A stretch of 64,000 bases of DNA from Eucommia ulmoides. Taxonomy: Eukaryota; Streptophyta; Magnoliopsida; Garryales; Eucommiaceae. The stretch spans positions 10,056,616-10,120,615 of the forward strand of contig CM028333.1 of NCBI GenBank assembly GCA_016647705.1. The letters are read 5' to 3'. This document shows, in pieces, positions 31,807 to 44,560 of the stretch. The first letter of the stretch is position 1. Each line of letters opens with the position of its first letter. The notes below the pieces were generated by a model. The model was not told the origin of the DNA and made no database searches. It worked only from the letters and a program-made list of their open reading frames with translations. A program made the position numbers and the translations under genes.

Positions 31807-32812
31807 CAATGATTTAAAAATAGGACCAGATCAGCCGGTTGAACCGTCACCTGGTCCAAATTCAGGTCTGGTTAACCACCTAAAACCGTTTTAGGCTAAA
31901 GACCGGCTAACCAGCCAGTTCGACCGGTGAACCATTGAACCGGAACGGTTCGAACAGAACCAACTGGGTTTTTGAAGTTTTCAATTTATATAAATTCTTC
32001 ATCCTAAATTCTGCCCCAAAACCCATCGCTGCTTTTTCTAGTTCTCTCTTCCGATTTCAACCGTCTCTTAATTTCGATTTTCGTTGCCCTAAAATCCCAA
32101 ATATCAGCCATTCAGGTTGTAGATCTCATTATTTTCCCTATTTTTTTGTTTGATCTCAGCCCAATGGTAGTGGATCTCATCCCTTTCTCTGTTTTTCTGT
32201 GCAATCTCAGCCCAACCAGTAGTGACGACGATCGACAACGAAGGATGAACTCTCCCTGTGCACTATAGTTGAACTGAACTACTGACTATTTGTTTTTTTT
32301 TTTTTTTTTGGCGAAGTTATATTTTGTTTGATTAATATTATTTGTGAAGTTATATTTTGTTTGATTAATATTTAAAAATTGTTAATGTGTTTAGGGATGA
32401 TTTTGTTATTAGGTTGTTGATTTTTATTTATTTAATTTGTTTAAATTAATGTATTTATGGATAATTTTGTTCTTGAGTTATTGGTTGTTATTTATTTGAT
32501 TTATTTAAATTAATGTGTTTAAGTTTTGTTCTTGACTTCTTGATTGATTGTTTTTTTGATAGTTCTTGAATCTTGATTGTGTTTAGGCCAAATTCTGTGT
32601 TTTCTTGAAATGTGCACATACATATATATATACACACACACACACACATATGTATATATGTATGTATTTTTTAAATATTTTTTATTTAAATATATATTAA
32701 TGACGTAATTATGAAGTCACGGTTTAACTGCGGTTTGCCTACCGGTTGAACTGATGACTCGTGACCCGATGACTTTTCCAGTTTGATGCCCGATTTGATT
32801 TTTAAAACATTG
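31807..32812. mobile_element. hAT-like non-autonomous element
   Basis: Ends CAATGATTTAAAAAT and ATTTTTAAAACATTG, flanked by the perfect 8-bp duplication TGTGACAC (31799-31806, 32813-32820), the hAT size. The left arm is rich in ACCGGTT/GGTTCGACC words, echoed at the right. Contains a TA/CA microsatellite near 32617-32660. It landed on the last bases of the Gypsy-like LTR. Same family as 49688-50742. Confidence 0.88.
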
Positions 32813-32824
32813 TGTGACACTAAG

Positions 32825-35800
32825 TAAACCCAAACCTTTTTATTTATTTATTTTGAGCTCTCTACTTTAAAAACACACACATCGCCCTTTTTTACTTTTA
32901 GCTAAAAGAAAAACTCCGATTTTATGCAAACAAATATACAATGAATAATTCACCTTAATTTTTTGAGTTATTTTTAATAATTAAAGGTAATAAAAGATTA
33001 AAAACTAACCTCTCTCTAAATCTCTCTCTCTTTCTACTTCTATTTTTATTTCTTTTATATTTAATAAATAAAAAAAATTAAAATTAAGAGTAATTTTTTT
33101 TTTCCTGTAAAATTTAAATAAAAAAATTAATTTAATTTTTTTTCATATTCATTTAAGTTAAACAAAATAAAAGTTAAATTTCAATTGATTATAAGTAGAA
33201 GGGGGTAAAATATAGGTTTTTAAAGTATAAGACACAAAATTAAACAAGATCAAAGTAAAAGGGCATAAAAAGCAATTACCTTTTTTAACCCAAAAAAAAA
33301 AAACTTTGGACCCATATCTTTCTTGTGCCCACTTGTTTAGGCCCAAAGCAACTACTTTGCCTACTTTGACGAGGGCAATATATATTAGTCTACAAACTCA
33401 TACAGGAAGGCACGAATTAAAAAAGAAAATTTTTATTTAAAAAAATCAAAATCTAATATTTAAACCAAAAAGAAAAAGACACAACATTATAAAAAAAAAA
33501 AACAAACAAACTGAAACTTACATCACATTTTAGTACCCTAGAGATTCTAAGTTGAAAATTGAATATAATAACCTGAAACAATTACAACCAAACTTCAGAA
33601 TAAATGACATTCATTGTGAATAAAGAGTCATCTTAACAGAAAATTACGCTTAGTTGATCAAATTTGGGTTGTCCTTAGCCCGTTGCTTTTTTTGATCAAA
33701 ACCGAGCAATAACTTTAGGAATGAAAAATAAATTTTAGACAAATTAATAAATGATAACCCGATTTGAAAATAGCTCAAGACAACAAAGGAATACAAACTA
33801 CAATGTCATTTAATTGTTATACACTTGGAACCAATCAATCCCAAAAAATATACATAAAAAGAAAAAAAATAATTAGGAATTTCTATACAAATATCCAAAC
33901 TATATCATACACCTCCTTCTCATTCATCAAATTATTCATCTCCGATGATATTTACAAAAACCCTGTTGGATGTAAAACATTTGCATGTAAAAGATAAGTA
34001 AAATATTTCAATTTTAAATATTAATAAAAAGATATTTTAATATTATTTTTTATTTATCAATATTGTTGTAGATTTTAAATATGAAGTTGAAATATCTCAA
34101 CTTTTTAATGTGATTAAAAGACACAGACCAAAGACATTTGGTAACTTATATTCTAAATTGTTCCTAATTAGTATTAGATTGTTGAACTGGTTTTCAATGA
34201 TCTAGATTGACTTGTTCTATTATTTTCTATTTTGAAAATGGTGAGTCTCAAATCATTAGTATGGGATATTAGAACAACCATGAGGAGACTTTCTAATATA
34301 GTAAGGACCGAACCCTATCATCCTTGTCCTACATGGTAGTTTTGTTCAATGTCAAAATTGGATATTTGAGATATGATTGTATTTATGATATTTTGACTTG
34401 AGTATTGTATATTAGATGTTTGGGTTGCAATATTTTGATAAGACTGGGTGTTGTATTCTAATAACTCAATTTCAAAAGGTATTCATTGGAAATAGTAGGA
34501 TATACATGTAAATATCCGAGTAAACAAGATATGATCTATCACTCTCAGTAAAGAGAAACGTGTTCCATGTGATTTTATTCAATATAATTTATCCAAATGT
34601 CTAGTCAATTTTGTTTGGATATTTGGATGAGATTCCAATTGATGTGACAATGAATTATATTATCAATCGATGTACATATGATTGGATTATAATTATTTTA
34701 TTTTTATTTTCTCCATACTCTGTTGATCCTGTTGGGAACAAAACATAGAGAAATGGTATAATACATAAATTATACCTAATGAGGTTCTCTTGGCGAAATT
34801 CCTATCAACTATAAAAGGTTGTGATAAGTGGTAGACATGATTCGCAATCGGAAAAGATACCTTGGAGAAATTATTTCTTCTCGAAAGGCAAAATCAGAAT
34901 TGTTCTCATTTTAATCAGTTTATTAGTTAATTAATTAATTATACTATTCAACTTTTGGTATTAACCTAATGGGTTACACACAATGGCAAATAGAAGTTGA
35001 AAAAGTTTTTGAAAAAGAAATAGATAGTAATGTTGAACTTTTGAAAATTTGGAGACCCAAAGTACAAATAAGGCAAGCATGGGTCCAAGATTTTGAACCC
35101 TAGACAATACATATATAAAGGGAAGACCAATTGTTTGATTCCAACCACTGGATCTAAATCAATTGTTGTTTATTTGTCAAGAGTTCAATGATCTCAACCC
35201 TTGAATCGAATCCAAGGGTTAAAAATGTCTCCTGGAATCATTGAATTTTGGCTATTAGATATCTAATCAAGGATCCAAAATGTCTCAAATGTAAAATATG
35301 TTGTGATTTATAAAATAAATTTCTAGTTTATAAAATATGTTTTCGTCTATAAAATGCGTATTCAATACATATTTGTTGGTCAGGTTTGGCAATCTTGCGA
35401 GAGAGAGTGTTCTCCAAGTTTTTACAACAATTATTCTTTGACAATAGGCTCTAGTGCCGGTCGATTCACAATTGAATACAATGAATGCTTATAAGGCTGC
35501 AGAATGCATTGCATTATAAGATTAGATTATGTCTCTCTTTTTTATAATATTCATAAAATATCATATCCGTTAAGTGTATTATATATATTAATACGAACTA
35601 TTCGTGATTCTTAGTTCCTACCCTTTTTTTTTTTTTAATATTGTCAAAAAAGCAATCAATTGGATGCCAATTATTTAATATGGCTACTTGGTGGATTAAT
35701 GATTAACAATGGGAAAACTCACCTCTAGACACCCATTTTCTTCTTCAACAACATCATTAAAATCACAACATTTACCACCGAAATAATCAAGTCATTATGC

Positions 35801-36060
35801 ATAATCAATGGTGATAGACTAGATAAAAGTACTACCATATCATTAATTTCTATTGAGTTAGGTATTGTAAGTGTACATGCAGTCTATTGTAGAGGACCAC
35901 CAGCAGTAATGGACGGGAGCACCATCTTTTATTTTTTATTACTTTTTTTTAAAATAAGTTTTTATAGAAATTTACTTTTTAGTTTTTTACTAAAATATTT
36001 TTCTTTATATTTGTCAATATTTTAGTTGACACGAACTAAATATCACATACTTACATATTT
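32825..36060. other. Long AT-rich stretch without a recognised gene
   Basis: Only short or low-complexity frames. CTCTCT runs near 33011-33040, A-rich tracts to 33560. The part 34150-35620 has more complex, possibly retroelement-derived sequence (for example GGTATTAACCTAATGGGTTACA and TATATAAAGGG near 35110), but I found no LTR pair, primer site or protein motif to prove it. Confidence 0.5.
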
Positions 36061-36164
36061 TTTTAGGGGCGACAATCATGTCCTATCGTGTCATTTTCGT
36101 GTCAAGTTAGCTCGGGTTCGTGTCATACGATGTCAATACTAACTCGATCTACCCAATAGGTGTT

Positions 36165-36310
36165 CGTCCTGTTGGCAAGAGGAGACGTCTTATTTCTTTA
36201 TCAACTAGGATTTGACTCTCCTAAGGAACATTTCAAGAATGAAATCTTGCATGTATCATGATTATGTGGGGGTGTACGCTTTTAAAATCGTCTAGAAAGA
36301 TGATTAATCA
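36165..36310 (+). mobile_element. SINE-like repeat
   Basis: CGTCCTGTTGGCAAGAGGAG looks like a tRNA A box and AGGATTTGACTCTCC about 45 bases later like a B box. Then GAATGAAATCTTGCATGTA and TTAAAATCGTCTAGAAAG, which recur in diverged form at 5945-6120 and 8650-8770. The surrounding 36061-36480 contains hAT-type words such as CGTGTCAAGTTAGCTCGGG. Confidence 0.45.
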
Positions 36311-36702
36311 AGACGCATATAAATTGACCCGGATACATCTTAAAAGGAATAAAAAAAAATTACTAACTCAATGTCTCAATCTATTTAATAAACATGTCAA
36401 AAACATGACCTCAATTCGACCTATTTATTTTCAAGTCACTCAAATCGGCCCATTTAACTCGTTTATTTTAAGAATCTTGTTCCATTTACTCTATTTACAC
36501 TAAATCAAAACACTAGTAAATAATTTATAGTGCATTCTTAATATTTTTACATATTCAAAATTTGTATCTGAAAATATACAGACATGATCGGACTAGAGTT
36601 TTTGGGTACCTGAAGCAAACTTCGCAAACGGGACCCTACACATTGAATAAAAAAAATTAGTATATAAATATTAATACAAAAATTCATTTCTATAATATAT
36701 AT

Positions 36703-39016
36703 TGTTAATCCCGATATTTTGATGGACAATTATGGAACTAACATGTTTGTTAAGTGTTTCAGTTTAAAAATTTCATTCAAGATCAAATCATGAAGTAATT
36801 ATTAAAGATGCAGAGATGGATATTAAAGAGATGAAGAATGTTAAAGATTCTGAAGAAATTAGGTGAAAATAACTCAAACATCTTTTACTTTTAATGTATC
36901 TCGATTAAGATTAGACACATGACCCAAATTAATGAGTTATATTTATTTGTGTTTAATTGGATGTAATTAAGGTCCTAATTAGTGTTCACTTATTTGCTCT
37001 AATGTGATATTGAAAATGAAAATTGACCTAAGAAAACTTAGTATTTAAAATTGAATATTAGATCAGTCAACCAGCCATCAAAGGATCGGTCAACTGATTG
37101 GAGAAGGCTGAAAAAACGAGGAGTCTCTGAATTGATCGGTCAACCGACCAGGGAAGATCGATCAACCGATGGATCGAAGTGAAACTCTCTATATTGATCG
37201 GTCAATCGACTGTAGGAGATCGGTCGACTAACCAAGACTTAAAAATGGCCTAGAAACGCATCCTGAATTGATCGGTCAACCAACCCTTAAAGGATCGGTC
37301 AACCAACCGTTGTTTGAGAAATAGCTTGGCATGTAACTTGAATCGTTCGGTCGACTGATGGCCTATGATTAGTCAATCAATAGTTTGGTTAGGATTTCAA
37401 GGATTTATTCAAAACTAGCCGTTTTTGAGATATCTAAGTGAGATATTTTGGAGATTTGGATATATTAAAGATATGATACACTTATTTTGATATTCATATA
37501 GATATGGTACATAAAATTACAGAATTTTTTTCCAAAAGTCCCATCCCATAAAAACACAACTTTATGGAGTCTTGTAACAATGATTTTTTTATATATGAGA
37601 TGGTCCTTAAAAAGTTATTTTTGGAATCTTGGGAACTTTAAAAAATTCTCTCTAAAATTAAAGTATTTCTCAATTTGATTCATTTAATACTTTCTATCTA
37701 TACGATTTGAGATTGAGAAATAATTTGAGAACTAAATTGAATGTTTTAAAAACCATATTTGAGTGAAACTAGCTGTTGGAGGGCCCGTTTCAAATTGCTT
37801 TAAATAGACCTATGAATTTTGATTAAAATAGATCACATCAATCAAGAACTTTTAGTTCTTGAGCTTTCTAAGAGTTGTTATTTTGAGATATATTCGAGAG
37901 ATCAATCGCGAGATTATTATGTGCAAAGTTCTTGAGTTAAAGCACTGATTATTTTGGAGTCACCGATCTGTGTTGTATTGCTATTCTAATTTCAATCTTT
38001 CGGAGTTATCCTGGTGAGATATTTCTAAGCTATTTATCATTTGTTGTGAATTTATATTATCATTGCTTGCTTGGATTAAATATCGTAATAAAATCGTTTT
38101 TGAACTTTAAAGAGCACAAAAAATCTTTTTAAAACGATTTATGTGATTATCTGATTATGTGCTTAAATTCTGTGTTACTCACACATATTATAATCAGATA
38201 TTGAATTTCTCACTTAATTTCTATCACTAGTAATTTCGGGACATTAATTGAGTTTAATTGATTTAAGATGGTAGAAGCTCCGAGTGGGAAGAAATTATTT
38301 GATTTCGTGTAATCGGTGAGTTTGTGCGGATTAGATACTATTGGGGATATCTTGTCAGAATAGCTGGGTTTTAATCTTTTCCGGAAAGAATATTGAAGTT
38401 TGATCTTTACCTAGTGGATAAAAATGTTAGGTTATTCCATTTCCTTGAAAAGAATTAGGCTTGATTTTTCCTGATTAGAATTACTTGTGAGTGAATTGTA
38501 ACGGTTCTATCCTTACTGGTGAAAATGATACTTGAAGTGATTGTGAAGTTTAATTCTTAGCCTGGTGAAAAAATTAGGTTGTGATTTTTCCTGTAATAGA
38601 ATTATATTAGTTTTAAACCTTAAAAAAAATTAGGGTTCTTCCTTAGCCCGTGAAAAGGGGATTGTAAAGGTTGATTATGAGTCTGTGAAAAGAATCATCG
38701 TGAATGTTTGATTCCAACCTTTAAAGGAATCTGAGTTTTAGTGGGTGCGAATGTCCGTAGGACTCGGAGAACTAGATTAGCTAAGAATAGCTTGATGAAT
38801 CAATATATATCCTTGTGTACTGCATTGATTTATTTTATTTATATTTTGTTATTTGGGTGTGCACTTAGATTTGAACACTTCTCCGCTGCATTATAAAAAT
38901 AATAATTGATTTAGGATAAATTGATTATTTGATTATCTAAGTGTTGAAAAATAAAAATTTTGTTTAAATTTTTATTACTATCTAATTCACGTTTGTTGGT
39001 GTTTACTGAGCCAATA
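36703..39016 (+). mobile_element. Solo-LTR-like insert of about 2.3 kb, copy 2
   Basis: Begins TGTTAATCCCGATATTTTGA and ends in GTTTACTGAGCCAATA, with TATAT on both sides (a weak duplication because the site is AT-rich). It is the same element as 20103-22221 in the opposite orientation (shared AACACTTCTCC-type and GGGTGTGCACTTAG words, and the GATCGGTCAACC repeats). No coding content. Diverged. Confidence 0.68.
37075..37380. repeat. Clustered GATCGGTCAACCGAC motifs
   Basis: About ten near-palindromic GATCGGTCAACCGAT-like words in pairs, spaced irregularly. Counterpart of the 52-bp minisatellite at 21586-21782. Confidence 0.75.
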
Positions 39017-39951
39017 TATATATATTTCTTGACTTACCTTCAAAGGAGTGTTCCCTATAAATAAGGAGATTAAATGCAATGGCATAACCTTGTATACATG
39101 CTCCCACCAACCCATGACCCAAAAGTGAGCTTAAAGTCAGCAATGAGCATGCATATTCCAACCAACCCCCACTACGCTCTCAACTAAAAATGAATCAAAA
39201 GGAATTGCACGAGTGTTGAATGAATACCAACCCAGTGGCTGGTCATTGAAGTGATGCTAATTACCAGAATTTTTGGACGCAGCCTTTATTTAAGAAATAG
39301 AATGGTTTGAGGAAACATTATTCCATTCCCACGTTTAGTTGGTGAGATTTGTTTTTATTTTTATTCCTAAATATTTATTAATCTCACAAATCATGGGATA
39401 AGTCAAATCTCAAGTAAAAAATGATATTACTTAATTTATGGATTAGAGAAATAAAAAGAGTAGTGTTGATAATTTAGTTTATATTTGATGTTGGTTTCAT
39501 TTGATTTATATTTGAATATTCTCTATTTAAAAAAAATTAATTTATTTCTAACACTAACTAAACATCGAAATAGTAATGGTCATTCTAATATCAAATTTAA
39601 TTATTTTTGTCATCAAATATAGGAATAGTAATGATCATTCTATTCTAATATCATAATAATTCTAATCTTATTGTCATATCGTTACAGTATATTACGCTAC
39701 GTTGTAGCGGAAGAGTATACAACTTAAAAAGCATTAAGTTAACAATCAATAAAAAAAAAACCCACAGGTATGAAAACCATTAAAGAGAAAAATTTGTGTA
39801 AAAACCACGAAATGAAACCACTAAATGACTCCTTGAAATGAGTCATTTATTATGTTAAGCCCTATTGTTTACTACCCTAATCCCACCAATAACTTCACAA
39901 ATTAAAAAAAGTTTATTAGTTTTACTTAGTGATGGAGCTATTAAGGCCCCG
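39017..39951. other. AT-rich intergenic DNA, no gene seen
   Basis: AGGAATAGTAATGATCATTC words recur near 39560-39650. Nothing else recognised. Confidence 0.6.
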
Positions 39952-39954
39952 TTT

Positions 39955-40455
39955 GGTAATTTTTGTTTTCGTTTCCATTCCATTCCCATTTGAGAATTGT
40001 ACCCATTTTTTTTCTTAAGAAATGAGAAACAAAAAAAAGTTATTTCTCATAATTCCCATTCCATTCCTAAAACCAATTTCACTGTTCATCCGTCGGCCGA
40101 CCATCGTCCGCCGCCGGCTCTGGCGACCGCCGCCGGCTCTGGCGACCGTCGCCGCTGACCACCTGACAACTTCTGGCGTCGCCTACCGCCGGTCGTCCGC
40201 CACCGTCACCCACCCTCCAGTCGCCGCCGCCGTTGCCGTCGCCGTCGTCGTCGCCCAGCCAAACCAAAAAAAAAATCACAAAAAAATAAATAAATTGATT
40301 TTAGGATAAAATCGTTACTAAACGCGATTCTCTTCCAAAAAAAAAAAAAAATTATCGTTACTAAACGTGATTCTACTCCCAAGAAGAAAACAAAATTCCC
40401 ATCCTATCCCATCTCACTGTTGGAATGGAAACAAAAACGGTTACCAAATGTCACC
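39955..40455. mobile_element. GC-cored Tourist-like MITE, copy 2
   Basis: Ends GGCCCCGTTTGGTAAT and GGTTACCAAATGTCACC, with TAA at both sides (39952-39954, 40456-40458). Same family as 27771-28472 but inverted and shorter; the core (40085-40260) is rich in CCGCCG/GTCGCC. Confidence 0.85.
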
Positions 40456-40458
40456 TAA

Positions 40459-41914
40459 GGGTCCTGCCCCCCTCTATTTATTAAAATGTTCACTATACTT
40501 TTAAAAACAATTAATTAAAACCTCTTCAAATTTTACACAAGTCCTCACTAACTTAGAAAAATTCTAGCATATAAGCGTTGCTTAAAGCCACAGATTAAAA
40601 AAATTATTTTAATTTAATAAAGAAAAAATTAATATTTAGACAATGAAACAAAAGATCAAACTTAATTTTCAACATATTATTGTATACAAAAATATATTTT
40701 GAGAATATTGTTCAAATTAGATTGTTTCATATTCTATTATATACGTATGTAATGAATTGTTTTGTAACTTGTTCACGAAAATTAATCACTATGCATAAAC
40801 TGTTTTATAATTTATTAGAAAAAATAATATTATACACTAACACATGACAATAATTGTTTAAGCAATAAAGATGAAGTAGAAGTGGTATTTTTCTGCCGAA
40901 CGAAAAATAAAAATAATCTTATTATGAAGTCCTCTGTCTAACTTTAACTTTTTCTTTTTTCCCTTAATTTATTTTTTTGATTCTTTTCAACTCACTTTTT
41001 AGTTGTTTTTAGTCCTATTTGATATTATTTGAAAAGTTAAATAATTATTTAATATTAACTTAAAACTGAAAAATGAAAAAAATAATAATTTAGAAGTGAC
41101 TCATTTCGAGACTAACCAAAAATTTATCCGATAATATTTTTGTTTATTTAAAAAAAATAAGAAAAAAAACAAATAAACTTAGAGAGAAGAAAGGCGCTTG
41201 AATACTTTTCCAATAAATATAGAGAAGGAAAAGACCCGCCTCATTTTTATTTTGGTGGGAATCTAATTTGTTTCCGCAGATTCGCTTTTAATCTTTTCTA
41301 TTTATTTTTAAATCTAATGATTAATAATGTGTCTTAAAAATATTGTTCTTTCTAATTTAATTAGATAGATCATAAAATAAATAAAACTAAAAATAAGAAA
41401 GACAATAATGGGAGATTTATTTTTCTTTCTCTATTTTAGAGCATTTACTTTTTTCTCTATTTTAGAACAATTTCTTTTTAGTTATTTTCAACTTACTGTT
41501 TAATCTTACTTGATACTGTCGATATGAATTTAACATTTAATAGATATTAACTAAAAAATCAAATATTAGTTAATATTAACTTAAAAGCAAAAAAGAAATA
41601 AGAACAAAAAAACTAATAAGTGACTTATTTCAAGAATAATCCAACAAATTCAATAATTATATTTTTATTTTTATTTTAAAAATTAAAAAAGGCAAAAAAA
41701 GAAAAAAGAAAAAAGACGTCTAGAATAAATAAGAGAGTTTATGCAAAAAGACGAATAATTGCAAATAATTTCTACAATAATATTTTTATCTTTACAATTT
41801 ATTCTTAAATCTAATGGTTAGTATTTTTTTAAAACTTTCTTATTTTATTACATAATTACTGAATAAAAAGTAAAAATAACGTCATAAAATTTTAGTTGTT
41901 TTGAATTAAAAAAT
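40459..41914. other. AT-rich intergenic DNA, no gene seen
   Basis: A/T-rich with A runs. GAAAAAAGAAAAAAGACG and GACTCATTTCGAGACTAACC have diverged partners within the stretch (41090-41130 and 41620-41660), suggesting a local duplication. No coding signal. Confidence 0.55.
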
Positions 41915-43840
41915 AAATTTCTACATGGTGAATTATCTAAAGAAGTCTACATGGATCTCTCACTAGGATGCATGATAACCAAAAAACACAGCTGAAAGGT
42001 TTGCAGACTAAAAAAAATATTGTATGGGCTGAAGCTAGGGGTGTGCATCGGATCAGTCCAACCCGACAAAACCGTCCAAACCGCACCGTAAAAAACCCGT
42101 CCAATACTAATCCGCACATTGCGCGGGTCATAAACCTTGAAACCCGCACATGAATGGGCGGTCACGGTTTGGTCCATTTTTTTACGAGTTCAACCCACCC
42201 GCCAAGTAGAACACAAAAGGATGTCATTTTGTGATGATATATATAATATCTAAGTCGTTGCCTAAGGTTTTTATCGATTTCAACCACCTTTAATCATTCC
42301 GCTTGCATCTTGTTATGTTCGTTATTCCTAAATCCTAATTCATTCTCCACATTTGTGAAAATTTCTTTCTAAAGTCATTTGCCGCCCACTCCAAACTACC
42401 CCAACCCACATACTAGTGGGTAACCTACGGTTTAAATTAGCCAATACGCTCACTCTAACCTACCCCAACCCGCACATCATTCGGCAGTTCATGGTTCAAA
42501 CTAACCCAACTCGTCTAGTATTGGTTTGGTCTACGGTTTTGGTCCAAATCGCCGTTGCACACCTCTAGCTGAAGTAGTTTCCTAGAGAATGATTTGAAAG
42601 GTTCACAAAATCTATGATAGCCTTTGGCTATCATTAAAGCAGCTCAAGTCATACTCTTTTCCTCAAAAGGGAATAAGGTAAGATAACTATGTTAATTGTA
42701 TATGTGGATGATATAGTGGTTGCAGAAATGATCCTAATGAAAGAAAGACCTTGAAAAATTACTTGTTCAAAGAATTTGAAATGAAAGATCTAAGCCCTTT
42801 AAAATATTTCCTTGGGATTGAAGTACCTCTATCTAACAAAGAGATAGTTTTGTCTCAAAGAAAATATTTTTTATATCTATTACGAGAGATTAGTACGTCA
42901 GCATGTCAACCAGTTGATACACCAGTAGAAGAAGATCTAAAGTTATGTGTTGAGTCTAATTACCTGTTGACAAAAGAAAATACCGAAGATTTGTAGGGAG
43001 ATTATTGTACTTATCTCATACCAGACTAGATTAGACTTATGCCTTGAGTATTGTTAACCAGTTTATATATAATCCTGAAGAATAACATATGAATGCAGTT
43101 ATTCGCATTTTGAGGTACATAAGGCCTGCTCCAGGAAAAAGAGTATTATTCATTAAAAACACAGATTATCAAAGCATATATAAGCCTATACTGATACTGA
43201 TTAGGCTGGTGATGTACGTGACAGACAGTCTACTTTTGGATGTTTTACCTTTCTAGGAGGTAACCTTGTGACATGGAAAAGTAAGAAACAAAATGTTGTA
43301 CCTCGCTCAAGAAGTTGAATTAAGAGGTTTGACAACAATACTTTATGAGACATTATGGCTAAAATTCGTTTCACAAGATTTGGGTTATCTATTTGAACAA
43401 CTTATCTGACTGTTTTGTGATAATAAAACAGCATATGACATCTATCATAATCCAGTTCAATATGACTGTATAAAGCACGTTGTGATCGATAAATTTTTCA
43501 TTAAGAAAAAGTTGGATGAAAATATTGTGGAATTGCCTAAGATTCGATCAGAGGATCAGTTGGTTGACATCCTCACCAAAATAGTCTCAAATCGGGTATT
43601 CTTAAAAGTATTAGACAAGTTAAGCATGTGGGATATTCATGTACCAACTTGAGGAGGAGTGTTGAATAATGTTAAAATTATATATGATTGCTACCTTCCT
43701 AATTTAGAGATTTGATAATGTTGTAATTGGGGAGATAATTTCTGTAATAATTTGATTTTAGGGATGTCTTAGAATCAAGTTATATATATGCTTGTATGAT
43801 GAATGAAAATTGGGATACTATTCAATAAAACCTATGCCAA
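41915..43840 (+). mobile_element. Copia remnant: reverse transcriptase, RNase H and start of 3' LTR
   Basis: RT motifs (FLHGELSKEVYMD near 41925; YVDDIVV near 42705; FEMKDLSPLKYFLGIEV near 42775), followed by RNase H-type sequence (CDNKTAYDI near 43420) and a purine tract TTGAGGAGGAG before TGTTGAATAATG at 43660, where a 3' LTR starts. The 5' half is not present. Split by the hAT MITE at 42036-42567. Broken many times; fossil. Confidence 0.8.
42036..42567. mobile_element. hAT MITE
   Basis: Ends TAGGGGTGTGCA and TGCACACCTCTA, a well-known hAT-type terminus. Flanked by GCTGAAGC (42028-42035) and GCTGAAGT (42568-42575), an 8-bp duplication with one change. Interior rich in CCCAACCCG/ACCCGCAC. 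Small open frames inside are not genes. Confidence 0.88.
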
Positions 43841-44480
43841 ACTACGCCGCCGACCACCACCCTCGATCACAAAAATTAATGATAATAATTCGAATTTCTT
43901 AAGTTGATATCGCTAAAATCTGTAGGAAAATTTTCAACCACATTGGAAACTACCACTGCCGATCACAATTTTTTGTTTTTTGTTTTTTTGTGGTTTTCGA
44001 AGTTGCTATTGCAAAAATCACTTCAGCAAATTTCTCACAATGTGCTTAGCCCATGGGTCCATATTATTCAGAAGATTAAAAGTGGGATTTAACTCTAATT
44101 AATCCTATTTTAATCTCTATTATTCATTATTCTTTAATTCTCATTAATATTTAGTTCTTTAGTTAATATTAACTAGTTAAATTTTTTTAATTTACATATA
44201 TTAACTGCTAAAACTAAAATCATAAAGGATTATATAATAGGAAGCCAAAATCTAAATCTAACCAGAAATAAATAAAAGCGGTCCATATAATTATTAATTA
44301 AATATTAATCATTGAAAATCATAATTTTCAAAGTCAAAATGGTTCTTGTATTTCTAGAATGTCTGTTAGTGCTCTTCATGCACGGCTCCACTTAACATAT
44401 GACTTCTTAAATTCACGGTTGCAAAGTTTTTTCCAACCATAATCTAAAAAAATAAATAATTAAAAAAACGTCTGTTTCGT
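43841..44480. other. AT-rich region upstream of the peptide gene
   Basis: Probably includes remains of the Copia LTR at its left side and the promoter of the peptide gene at its right. No gene seen. Confidence 0.5.
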
Positions 44481-44491
44481 TTGCCACTTGC

Positions 44492-44499
44492 TTAAATAA
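44492..44499 (+). promoter_or_regulatory. Possible TATA box for the peptide gene
   Basis: TTAAATAA 62 bases before the ATG would put the transcription start near 44525 and a leader of about 35 bases. The nearer TATATATT at 44545 is too close to the ATG to serve. Confidence 0.3.
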
Positions 44500-44560
44500 T
44501 GCTAATTCTTATTCCCCCAATTTATTAACATCACGCTCTCCTCCTATATATTATGATTCC

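Noticed and set aside
41937-42177. Overlapping 61-76-codon frames
   Set aside because: They straddle the junction of the Copia remnant and the hAT MITE.
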